In this document: positions 1 to 6,724 of the stretch, piece by piece
Position numbering within the stretch: position 1 is the first letter of the stretch
Layout of the letters: the number at the start of each line of letters is the position of its first letter
Origin: Nitrospira sp.
Lineage (GTDB): Bacteria; Nitrospirota; Nitrospiria; Nitrospirales; Nitrospiraceae
DNA length: 9,684 nt
Direction: 5' to 3'
Assembly: GCA_024998705.1 (NCBI GenBank)
Contig: JACOEF010000218.1
Coordinates: 1-9,684 of the forward strand
Made by a program: the position numbers and the translations under genes
The notes under the pieces: model-generated
Databases searched by the model: none
Told to the model about the DNA's origin: nothing
What the model saw: only the letters and a program-made list of their open reading frames with translations

Positions 1-50
1 GAGAAACCGCCGAATCAGGGCCTCATGCCGAGGAGCAATCTCACTCATGA
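1..50 (+). CDS. possible 3' end of an upstream gene (partial)
   Basis: Reading frame 3 is open from the window edge and stops with TGA at 48-50, ending in the hydrophilic tail ETAESGPHAEEQSHS. This leaves a 42-nt gap before the next start codon, which has its own AAAGGA ribosome site. Frame 1 is also open, to a TGA at 94-96 that would overlap the next ATG as ATGA, so the frame of the upstream gene cannot be decided from so little sequence. I do not recognise the product. Confidence 0.25.
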   Translation, partial: ETAESGPHAEEQSHS

Positions 51-92
51 CCACGCCTCGATGCCCTCTCATCAACCGAAAGGACCTCGCTC

Positions 93-1646
93 ATGAGCGC
101 GCTTGAAAATCCTGAGGCCTCCCCCGTGATGCTCCCCGATGACGAACACAATCGACGCCTGATCAACCATGTCCATCCACCGCAATGGGTGAACCCGACC
201 CCGACCGGTCGTTATAACCTGGTCGTCCTCGGCGGGGGAACAGCCGGACTCGTGACGGCGGCCATCGCAGCCGGTCTGGGAGCGAAAGTGGCGCTGGTCG
301 AACGGCATCTTCTGGGTGGCGACTGCTTGAACGTCGGCTGCGTGCCCTCCAAGGCATTGATCAGGGCCTCGCGCGCCTGGGCCGATGTCCGGCGAGGCGC
401 AGAGTTCGGCCTCCACCTCTCCGGCGAAACGAAGGAGGATTTTCCCGCCGTCATGACGCGCATGCGGGCCCTGCGGGCGCAACTCCGCCGAACCGATTCA
501 GCGCAACGGTTTACCGGCTTGGGTGTGGATGTGTTCTTGGGACAGGCGCATTTCACCGGAGTGCAAACGGTGCAGGTGGGCGGCATCACCTTGGAATTTG
601 CCAAGGCTGTGATCTGCACCGGCGCGCGGGCGTCCGCCACACCCATCCCAGGGTTACAAGAAGCGGGTTATCTGACCAACGAAACGATCTTTTCACTGAG
701 CGAGTTGCCACGCCGACTGGCGATTATCGGAGCAGGCCCCATCGGCTGTGAACTGGCGCAGGCCTTTGCCCGGTTCGGCAGTCAGGTCTATCTTATCGAG
801 GCGTTGCACGGGATCATGCCGAACGAAGATCGCGATGCGGCAGAGCTCGTCGAGCAGACTATGATTCGCGACGGCATAACCTTGTTCTGCTGCGGCAAAG
901 AGTTGACCATCCAGAAGACGGAGGCCGGCAAGCGACTGACGGGCGGATCGCATGGCCGGGCCTACGATATCACGGTCGACGACATTCTAGTGGGCGCTGG
1001 GCGCAAGCCGAATGTCGACGGTCTTGGGTTAGAGGCTGCCGGTGTCGCCTATGACAAGACCGGCGTCACGGTCGACGACCGGCTCCGTACGACCAATCCG
1101 AATATCTATGCGGCCGGCGACATTTGTTCCCGCTACACATTCACCCATGCGGCGGACGCCATGGCCCAGATCGTAATTCAGAATGCCCTCTTTCCCCATC
1201 CCTTCGGACTCGGCACCGCACGGGTCAGTTCGCTGGTCATCCCCTGGGCGACCTACACCGATCCAGAGATCGCTCATGTGGGCCTGTACGAGGCCGAAGC
1301 GAAAGACAAAGGGCACAAGGTAGAGACGTTCACGTATCGCTTGGACGAGGTGGACCGGGCGGTGCTCGACGGTGAAGCGGAGGGCTTTGCGAAAGTGCAT
1401 GTGGAAGCGGGGACGGATCGCATTCTGGGAGCGACAATCGTTGCGGCCCATGCCGGCGATCTGATCAATGAATTCACACTTGCGATGAAAGCAGAACTGG
1501 GCTTGAAGACCCTGGCATCGACGATCCATCCTTATCCCACGCAAGGTGAAGTCGTGAAGAAGGTCGCCAATGCCTGGCGCAAAACCACCTTCACCTCGCG
1601 CCAGAAAACCATCCTCGGTAAGTGGTTTTCATGGACAAGAACCTAG
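93..1646 (+). CDS. mercuric-reductase-like FAD-dependent pyridine nucleotide-disulfide oxidoreductase
   Basis: A 517-aa cytoplasmic flavoprotein of the glutathione reductase/lipoamide dehydrogenase/MerA family, expected to pass electrons from NAD(P)H through FAD to a redox-active disulfide. Visible elements in order are the FAD dinucleotide fold GGGTAG (47-52), the active-site disulfide GGDCLNVGCVPSK (C78, C83), the NAD(P) fold GAGPIG (213-218), the second FAD motif IYAAGD (338-343) and the C-terminal dimerisation domain from about residue 378. In the segment TIHPYPTQGE, Tyr481 sits where Lpd and GR carry the catalytic His (HxHPT). Unlike true mercuric reductase it has no N-terminal heavy-metal domain (only about 40 extra residues) and no C-terminal vicinal Cys pair; it ends in WFSWTRT. 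A CysCys pair occurs instead at 266-267. The ATG is preceded by AAAGGA at a good distance. Databases often call such proteins 'mercuric reductase', but the substrate is unknown. Confidence 0.93.
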   Translation: MSALENPEASPVMLPDDEHNRRLINHVHPPQWVNPTPTGRYNLVVLGGGTAGLVTAAIAAGLGAKVALVERHLLGGDCLNVGCVPSKALIRASRAWADVRRGAEFGLHLSGETKEDFPAVMTRMRALRAQLRRTDSAQRFTGLGVDVFLGQAHFTGVQTVQVGGITLEFAKAVICTGARASATPIPGLQEAGYLTNETIFSLSELPRRLAIIGAGPIGCELAQAFARFGSQVYLIEALHGIMPNEDRDAAELVEQTMIRDGITLFCCGKELTIQKTEAGKRLTGGSHGRAYDITVDDILVGAGRKPNVDGLGLEAAGVAYDKTGVTVDDRLRTTNPNIYAAGDICSRYTFTHAADAMAQIVIQNALFPHPFGLGTARVSSLVIPWATYTDPEIAHVGLYEAEAKDKGHKVETFTYRLDEVDRAVLDGEAEGFAKVHVEAGTDRILGATIVAAHAGDLINEFTLAMKAELGLKTLASTIHPYPTQGEVVKKVANAWRKTTFTSRQKTILGKWFSWTRT

Positions 1647-1699
1647 AAGTGGTGGCAGTTCAGAAACTTCTCACACCGTTGGACTAGAGGACACACCCT

Positions 1700-2467
1700 A
1701 TGACAGGCCATACTTCGATCTTCCTCATCGGTATCATGTTTCTCGTTGTCTCAGGGATGACCCTCAGCAAGCCGAATTCGCTGCAGGCCGAATCCCCGGC
1801 GGTCGTCGAGATCGGGACGTTTTCTACGGCAACGCCGGCTGGGCCATGGCCCAGCGGCTGGAAGCCGCTCACCTTTCCGAAAATTCCCCGACACACGACG
1901 TACCGCCTGGTCAAAGACGGCGACCGCGTTGCCGTCAAAGCAACCAGTCAGGCTTCTTCATCGGGGTTGACCAAAGAAGTCCTGATCGACCCGAAGGAAT
2001 ACCGGATCATTCAATGGCAGTGGAAGGTTGCGAATGGCTTAGAAGGCGGCGATGTGGCCAAGAAAGAAGGGGACGATTATCCCGCCCGCATCTATGTCAC
2101 ATTTCAATACGACAGCGCGAAAGTCGGGCTCTTCGGACGAGCGAAGTACGAAGCCGCCAAGTTGATCTATGGCCAATATCCGCCGCTGGGCGCCATCAAC
2201 TATATCTGGGAGAGTCGGGCTCCGGTGGGAACCATGGTCCCCAACCCCTATACGGATCAGGTGCAGATGATCGTCGTCGACAGCGGCTCGACCAGGCTCA
2301 AGACCTGGATCACCGAAGAACGCAATGTCTACGAAGACTACAAACAGGCGTTCGGCCAAGACCCGCCCATGATCTCCGGCGTCGCCATCATGACGGATAC
2401 GGATAATACTGGGGAGTCGGCCGAAGCGTACTACGGAGATATTGTGTTTAAGAAACGGTCGGAATAA
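1700..2467 (+). CDS. secreted DUF3047 family protein
   Basis: A 255-aa protein that begins with a hydrophobic signal peptide (residues about 6-22, likely cleaved near LQA at 30) with no lipobox, so a periplasmic location is expected. The body matches DUF3047 as I know it: a Trp-rich strand IIQWQWKV (103-110), acidic GDVAKKEGDDYPARIYV (117-133), YIWESRAP (168-175), and the late Asp/Thr-rich stretch GVAIMTDTDNTGESAEAYYGDI (227-248, shown here only as a landmark). No catalytic function is established for this family. The start is supported by AGAGGA upstream. It begins 53 nt after the MerA-like gene on the same strand, so the two are probably cotranscribed; what a secreted partner does for a cytoplasmic flavoenzyme is unknown. 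Confidence 0.85.
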   Translation: MTGHTSIFLIGIMFLVVSGMTLSKPNSLQAESPAVVEIGTFSTATPAGPWPSGWKPLTFPKIPRHTTYRLVKDGDRVAVKATSQASSSGLTKEVLIDPKEYRIIQWQWKVANGLEGGDVAKKEGDDYPARIYVTFQYDSAKVGLFGRAKYEAAKLIYGQYPPLGAINYIWESRAPVGTMVPNPYTDQVQMIVVDSGSTRLKTWITEERNVYEDYKQAFGQDPPMISGVAIMTDTDNTGESAEAYYGDIVFKKRSE

Positions 2468-2598
2468 GGCGCCTGCCGGTAAAGATACAGGCTCATTGGA
2501 TCCGGAGAACCTGAACAGGAGCAGCCTCCCTCCAGGCTTCCTTCCGGTCTGCCACCTGCCCGTTCTTCACGCTCCGACTGCACGCGCTTGGAGGCGCT

Positions 2599-2784
2599 TC
2601 ACCAATTCGCGCCCGCCTGGCGAAAACCCTCGCTCACAGTCCGCTCGACATGTGGCTCGAGATCCGCCCCGGGCACCGCCGTGGCGAACACATGCGGGAC
2701 GTGTCCCAGCAGGCACACATACCCTTGCAGGCCCGAACCAAGATCAGCCGGTGATGGCTCAGTCGACATCGACGGATCGCGCAC
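2599..2784 (-). CDS. small hypothetical protein (61 aa, GTG start)
   Basis: I do not recognise this product. The frame has coding-like codon use (G-rich first position, GC-rich third position) over the stretch GHVPHVFATAVPGADLEPHV and on to the C-terminal QAGANW. The frame stays open up to a TTG at 2862 that overlaps the stop of the preceding gene, but codon quality drops upstream of about 2790. I chose the GTG at 2784 because GGGAG lies about 7 nt before it; an ATG at 2769 is the next alternative and has no ribosome site. It has no membrane segment and only one cysteine. It lies tail-to-tail with the DUF3047 gene, 131 nt away, with no clear terminator between. It follows the CxxC protein gene and may share its transcript. 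Confidence 0.4.
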   Translation of the reverse strand: MRDPSMSTEPSPADLGSGLQGYVCLLGHVPHVFATAVPGADLEPHVERTVSEGFRQAGANW

Positions 2785-2858
2785 AGCTCGACTCCCTGAG
2801 ACGAGACCAGGGGCAACGTTGGTTGGTGTGTGAGATCGACAGAACAAAAGAACAAGAT

Positions 2859-3074
2859 TCAACTCTTTTGCCGGATCTGGCAGGGATCACACACGGTATC
2901 GAACCACCACAGATCTTCTGGCGTGACGTGGCATCTCTCCAGCGCGACCGCTTCCTCCTGCCACGTTTCATGGGAAGCGTCCTCCGTTTCCGCCACTTTC
3001 ACGCGCTCGCACCTCTTACAGTGGAACCACACCGGGCGACCAAACAAGGAGGTTAATAACTCGTTCCGGTCCAT
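2859..3074 (-). CDS. small putative zinc-ribbon protein (71 aa)
   Basis: A 71-aa acidic protein with two CxxC pairs, CKRC (C19, C22) and CDPC (C62, C65), separated by about 40 residues that include an additional Cys-His (C48, H49) and the aromatic segment DLWWFDTVC. Two spaced CxxC knuckles are the usual layout of a small zinc ribbon; binding of zinc is inferred, and iron or a redox role is possible. The ATG at 3074 is the first start after an in-frame stop, but no Shine-Dalgarno sequence is seen; a GTG just before WFHCKRC would give a shorter form. It lies 186 nt downstream of the response regulator gene on the same strand, and its stop overlaps the open frame of the next small gene. Family unknown to me. 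Confidence 0.5.
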   Translation of the reverse strand: MDRNELLTSLFGRPVWFHCKRCERVKVAETEDASHETWQEEAVALERCHVTPEDLWWFDTVCDPCQIRQKS

Positions 3075-3260
3075 TGGTCACACGTCATTGGCCTACGGTA
3101 TGTATTGGCCCTGCTGCGAGGGCTCCTCCACCATGAGATCCCTTGTAAAACACCGCGCCAGAATGGGGAACTCGTAAAGCCCGATAGTTTGAGAAGGAAG
3201 ATTACGAGGCATGAAGATCAACAGACACGGCGGGCAACCGATGCGACGGCTTGTAAGAAA

Positions 3261-3905
3261 CTAGGAAGAGGCCAGGACTCCATGCGTCAGCGCATATTTG
3301 ATTAATTCCGCCGTGGTGCGCAGATTGAGCTGGTCCATGATCTGCGCTTTGTGAAACTCCACCGTTCTCGTCGAAATCTTGAGCCGAAGGGCAATGTCTT
3401 TGGCAGTCCGGCCTTCGGCCAACAGCTGCAAAACTTCACGCTGACGAAAGGTGAGCGTTTTTTTCAGTTGCGGTTGTTTCGATCCGGTGGTGAGCAACAC
3501 GTCGAGTAGGTCTTTGGCAATCAAGGGCGTGATGTATGTATGACCGGCCCACACCGCGCGAATCGCCTGCTCCAACTCATCCACCGCGGAGCGCTTCAGC
3601 AAATACCCCGAGGCCCCCGCTTCGAACGCGGAGCGCACATAATCGGCATCGGAATGCATGGTGACAAAGATGACCTTGACCGACGGTTGAACTTTTTTCA
3701 GCTGGGTGGCCGCATCGATACCGTTCAATAGCGGCATGGAGACATCGAGAATGACAATGTCGGGCGCCACCTTCTGCGCCGCCTCAAGAAGTGCCCGTCC
3801 ATCCTCGACCATACCGACGAGTTCGCATTGGTCCTCGAGAATGCGGCGAAAACCTTCCAGCACTAACGAATGATCGTCGGCCAACAATACACGCGGCTTA
3901 GCCAT
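3261..3905 (-). CDS. NarL/FixJ-type (LuxR-HTH) response regulator
   Basis: A 214-aa two-component response regulator. The receiver domain (about 4-120) has the acidic pair D10/D11, the phospho-acceptor D54 in VILDVSMP, the switch Thr82 in FVTMHSD, and K104 in YLLKRSA. The C-terminal LuxR-type helix-turn-helix (about 149-210) reads TFRQREVLQLLAEGRTAKDI and TRTVEFHKAQIM. On phosphorylation such proteins dimerise and bind promoters. A longer frame opens at 3965, but the start at MAKPRVLLADD is preferred: it puts the receiver at the normal distance from the N-terminus and has GGGAG 7 nt upstream. That start lies inside the kinase gene, so the two overlap by 8 nt and are translationally coupled; the kinase is the obvious partner. 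Its targets cannot be told from the sequence. Confidence 0.95.
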   Translation of the reverse strand: MAKPRVLLADDHSLVLEGFRRILEDQCELVGMVEDGRALLEAAQKVAPDIVILDVSMPLLNGIDAATQLKKVQPSVKVIFVTMHSDADYVRSAFEAGASGYLLKRSAVDELEQAIRAVWAGHTYITPLIAKDLLDVLLTTGSKQPQLKKTLTFRQREVLQLLAEGRTAKDIALRLKISTRTVEFHKAQIMDQLNLRTTAELIKYALTHGVLASS

Positions 3906-5121
3906 GATGACTCCCTGACAGCGGCACGTGCACTTCAACATGTGTCCCGCAGCCCTGGGCGGCAATCACATCCAAAGTTCCCCGCACCAGTCGTACCCGT
4001 TCCTTCATACTCAAAAGCCCGAGACGCCCACGCTCCTGCGACGCTTGCGAGAGATCGAACCCGATTCCGTTGTCACGGATCGAGAGCGTGATCATCCCCT
4101 CGTCGCAGATCAATTCTACCTCCACCTCAGACGCGTGCGCGTGACGAGCCACATTAGTCAAACTTTCCTGCGCAATCCGGTACACGCAGGTCGCAAGATC
4201 GGTCGGTACGGGAGTCACAGGATCGCGGTGCACATACACCGCTTCCAGTCCCGTACTGGCGGAAAAATCATCGACCAGCCGCCGGACCGCTTTCGTGAGA
4301 CCCAGGTCATCCAAGATGGAGGGATGGAAGCGGTAGGCCAATTGTCGCACATCGTCCGACACCCTCGTCAATCGACCGGTGATCGACGAGATCATGCTCA
4401 TGATGGTGCCCCTCTCGCCCATCTCGTCTTTTTCAATTCGCCGCAGATCCATCGCCAACATGGCCAATCGTTGGTTCACATCGTCATGAAGGTCTCGTGC
4501 AATGCGACGGCGTTCCTCTTCTTGAGCCGTTAGCAGCTGGCCCGCAAGGAATCGCAGTTCCTCGCGATTGTGCTGCAACTCTTGCTGACTCGCCTTCAAC
4601 GACCGCTCGCTCTCCCGGAGTGATCGTTCCGTTTCCATCCGTTCAGCAATTTCTTCGACGAGCGTCTCGTTGACCAACGCCAGCTCGCGAGTGCGTTCTT
4701 CGACACGAACCTCGAGTTCATCATGAGCCTGGCGAAGCGCCTCCTCGCTCTTTCGACGTTGAAGAAAATAAACGACCGGGACCCAGATCGCCGTAAGGCA
4801 AAACAGCCGGTTGCTGATCCCCATCCAGAGCGGAACATTCGGCAGCGTGACTCCGAGAAACACATCCGACAAGGCAAGGACGGAACATCCGCCGGCCACA
4901 ATGAGAGGAACTTTTCGGTCCGGCGAGGCCAATGACAACACAACCAACCCGCCGTACAGTACGCCGTTGCCGATCCCCAGGGGAAGGTACAGATCCAGGG
5001 AAAACAGTCCGATTCCCAGAACGACAATGGCGAGTAACAACAATCTGTGGGAAGAGGGTGTCATCGAAGGACGATTATCCCCCTTCGTAAGGGAGGCTTC
5101 AAGGGTAGGAATGCGGCACAT
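3898..5121 (-). CDS. membrane sensor histidine kinase (HisKA_3/NarL partner type)
   Basis: A 407-aa inner-membrane sensor kinase. Residues about 25-120 hold roughly four hydrophobic segments joined by short loops, so there is no large periplasmic sensor domain and the signal is probably sensed within or near the membrane. A long coiled coil follows (about 122-205, rich in Glu, Arg and Leu). The HisKA_3 dimerisation box EEERRRIARDLHDD places the phosphorylated His at 212. The HATPase domain shows the N box RIAQESLTNVARHA (N323), the G1 box DNGIGFD (350-356) and GRLGLLSMKERV. It feeds the overlapping response regulator gene downstream. The start is uncertain: ATG 5121 gives 19 poorly coding residues with a weak ribosome site, while ATG 5064 (MTPSSHRLLLL) begins just before the first membrane segment and is preceded by two competing hairpins. 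Confidence 0.93.
   Translation of the reverse strand: MCRIPTLEASLTKGDNRPSMTPSSHRLLLLAIVVLGIGLFSLDLYLPLGIGNGVLYGGLVVLSLASPDRKVPLIVAGGCSVLALSDVFLGVTLPNVPLWMGISNRLFCLTAIWVPVVYFLQRRKSEEALRQAHDELEVRVEERTRELALVNETLVEEIAERMETERSLRESERSLKASQQELQHNREELRFLAGQLLTAQEEERRRIARDLHDDVNQRLAMLAMDLRRIEKDEMGERGTIMSMISSITGRLTRVSDDVRQLAYRFHPSILDDLGLTKAVRRLVDDFSASTGLEAVYVHRDPVTPVPTDLATCVYRIAQESLTNVARHAHASEVEVELICDEGMITLSIRDNGIGFDLSQASQERGRLGLLSMKERVRLVRGTLDVIAAQGCGTHVEVHVPLSGSHHG
5065..5093 (-). promoter_or_regulatory. two mutually exclusive hairpins before the internal kinase ATG
   Basis: On the - strand CCCTT/AAGGG (5-bp stem, 3-nt loop, 5081-5093) competes with CGAAGG/CCTTCG (6-bp stem, 11-nt loop, 5065-5087) for the same CGAAGGG bases. 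The second stem ends directly against ATG 5064 and includes part of a purine-rich AAGGGGG that could act as a ribosome site. If translation starts at 5064 this would be a leader structure; if it starts at 5121 it is merely coding sequence. No function is demonstrated. Confidence 0.2.
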
Positions 5122-5438
5122 GTCCGTACACCACCGCTACATTTCACAGCCCATGTAGACGCGGCATTTGAGACGTAGGCGGTCTGGGCGTGAGACAAAT
5201 TGAGATCTATCACAAAGTGATGACGCAAATCGCTGAGAGAAAGAAGGGTGTGCCTGAGCGGAAGGCTGAAAAGACGGTGAGGTACTCAGTGGAGCGCTAT
5301 CTCAGAACTCATGCCTCCCCTGTGAGAGCCACTTTCGTGGGATCGATCAGTGCGTCCCCATTGCTGCCCTGGGCAAGGGGCTCGAAACCCGTTCGATGTT
5401 CAAGACCATGTTTCACCTCCCATATCACGGACAGCGGG
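5122..5438. other. intergenic region between DoxX and histidine kinase genes
   Basis: These 317 nt carry no convincing gene. A + strand frame is open from 5190 into the DoxX gene, but its product loses any coding character after about 45 residues. On the - strand a 20-codon frame (5409-5347) follows a strong GGAGGTG ribosome-like site just after the DoxX stop. A small inverted repeat TCGAA-ACCCG-TTCGA lies at 5382-5396. No intrinsic terminator with a T run is visible after DoxX, and the kinase promoter, which should lie here, is not recognisable. Confidence 0.5.
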
Positions 5439-5951
5439 TTATGGGGACACAGCCGCGTCGGCCCTGCTCATTGCGTATCTTCGTCGATAGACACGATCCA
5501 AGAGAGCATCTACCGAGATCAGCCCGGGTCCATGCAGGACGACATACAGCAACAGCACCGCCCAATAAAACGCCTCTTGCAGCGCGGCTTCAGACAGCTG
5601 CCCATACGAGAGCGCGGCCACGATGTTGAGCCCAAAAAGCGAGAGGGCAGCCCATCGTCCGGCCAAGCCGATCGCCAGCAGAAACGAGCCCCCAAGTTCA
5701 ATGGTCGTCGACAGATAGGCCGCGACTTCGGGCGGCAACACCGGCACATCGTAAACCATGGTAAACAGCATCACCGTGGACATCCAGCTGGAGAGCTTGA
5801 CCATCCCTCCTTTCCAGAAGATGTTCGCGAGATACCGGCGCACAGACAGGTCGAACAAGGGAGTCAGTGCTTCGATTCCACGGACCACCTGCAGATAAGC
5901 GGGCACTCCCTGATCGATCACGCGTGTGATGAGACCGGTGCGGTCTGTCAT
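5439..5951 (-). CDS. DoxX family inner-membrane protein of the buf/gig operon
   Basis: A 170-aa integral membrane protein with four predicted hydrophobic helices. The DoxX pattern is clear: an N-terminal FWKGGMVKLSSW segment (about 46-57), then YDVPVLPPEVAAYLSTTIEL (68-87), GLAGRWAALSLFGLNIVAAL (about 96-115) and a last helix AFYWAVLLLYVVLHGPGL. DoxX proteins of this kind are the fourth gene of bufferin and gigPABT-type operons (the T position); a role in electron supply, peptide transfer or membrane quinone chemistry has been suggested but I cannot tell which. The start MTDRTGL has AAGGAG five bases upstream, and its ATG overlaps the TGA of the preceding gene (ATGA), which shows tight coupling and rejects a 6-codon-longer frame. 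The basic tail VYRRRYAMSRADAAVSP is probably cytoplasmic. Confidence 0.9.
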   Translation of the reverse strand: MTDRTGLITRVIDQGVPAYLQVVRGIEALTPLFDLSVRRYLANIFWKGGMVKLSSWMSTVMLFTMVYDVPVLPPEVAAYLSTTIELGGSFLLAIGLAGRWAALSLFGLNIVAALSYGQLSEAALQEAFYWAVLLLYVVLHGPGLISVDALLDRVYRRRYAMSRADAAVSP

Positions 5952-6724
5952 TCCCACTCCTTCACGCAAATTTCGCCTATCGCCTGCACGCTCAACAGGG
6001 TCGCCATCAAGCGGGTGAAATGAAACCCGACTTCAGCTTCTGGTGCCATTTGTTCGATCGATCCGACATTCGCCCCCCGAGACAGGGCCTCCAGCAACCG
6101 ATACTCCCCCCAAGCCAGCGGTATGACCTGCACCGCCCCACCGCTTCGGGCCACGATGAGACCGGTCTGTTCATCGGGAAGCGGTAAGTCGATGGACAGG
6201 TCCGGCGAGGCATCCGCTTGAAGCGCCTGCCACACACGATGGACCGGAAGGGACAACGACAGGAACCGCACGGCCTGATGGAATTGGAGGGTGATGCGAG
6301 AGGGATCCGCCGTGGCCATGGCCTGAAGCTGATCAGGGGACAACGGCGATGAATCCGCCGCTTGATGGACTTCATGGCAGGCCCATTCAAGCCGTGCCAG
6401 CTCTCGAGTGAGCGGCGGGGCATCGAGTTGCTGTAGCCAGGCCGGGAAGTGCCGTCCGTACAAGAACAAGTCGCCGCTGGTTGAGGGTGCGTGCGTGAGG
6501 TACCCGCGCGCGAGCACCCTGAAATGGCCTTCGCCGACCAACCGATGCAATACCGGATAGGTGATGCTGAGCACCTGCACAAAGTTGTTGCGAATCAATC
6601 GACGGTAGAGCGCGATGCTGCGCTGCGCCGACCCATCTGCCGCCATCGCAGCCGTGACCGCGGCATGAGTCCCGTCAAAGATGGAGTCGGAGAAGGCCTG
6701 TTGCAGATCACACAGCGTCGGCAT
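5948..6724 (-). CDS. bufC: DUF2063 (MbnC/BufC-like) partner of the iron oxidase
   Basis: A 258-aa cytoplasmic protein. The N-terminal DUF2063 domain (about 1-95) has its usual features: LCDLQQAF at the start, RSIALYRRLIRNNFVQVLSITYPVLHRLVGEGHF and the motif GDLFLYGRHFPAWL (about 84-97), then RLEWACHEVHQAAD. The C-terminal half (about 130-258) is the strand-rich domain that partners with DUF692 oxidases in MbnBC-type complexes. In such complexes this protein helps bind the precursor peptide. I chose the ATG at 6724 because GGAGG sits five bases upstream and it starts at the family's conserved beginning; the frame continues open to 6883 only as a shadow of the upstream gene. It overlaps the oxidase gene by 17 nt and the DoxX gene by 4 nt. 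Confidence 0.92.
   Translation of the reverse strand: MPTLCDLQQAFSDSIFDGTHAAVTAAMAADGSAQRSIALYRRLIRNNFVQVLSITYPVLHRLVGEGHFRVLARGYLTHAPSTSGDLFLYGRHFPAWLQQLDAPPLTRELARLEWACHEVHQAADSSPLSPDQLQAMATADPSRITLQFHQAVRFLSLSLPVHRVWQALQADASPDLSIDLPLPDEQTGLIVARSGGAVQVIPLAWGEYRLLEALSRGANVGSIEQMAPEAEVGFHFTRLMATLLSVQAIGEICVKEWE

Noticed and set aside
2442..3056. 204-codon + strand frame
   Set aside because: It overlaps the DUF3047 end, has no ribosome site, is rich in Pro/Arg/His as antisense frames are, and lies codon-aligned opposite the better - strand frame with CxxC motifs.
3906..3965. N-terminal extension of the response regulator
   Set aside because: It lies inside the kinase ATPase domain and would add 20 residues before a receiver that normally starts within about five.
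5190..6023. 277-codon + strand frame over the DoxX gene
   Set aside because: Most of it is antisense to DoxX, whose family match is clear; its His/Gln/Arg-rich product has no recognisable domain.
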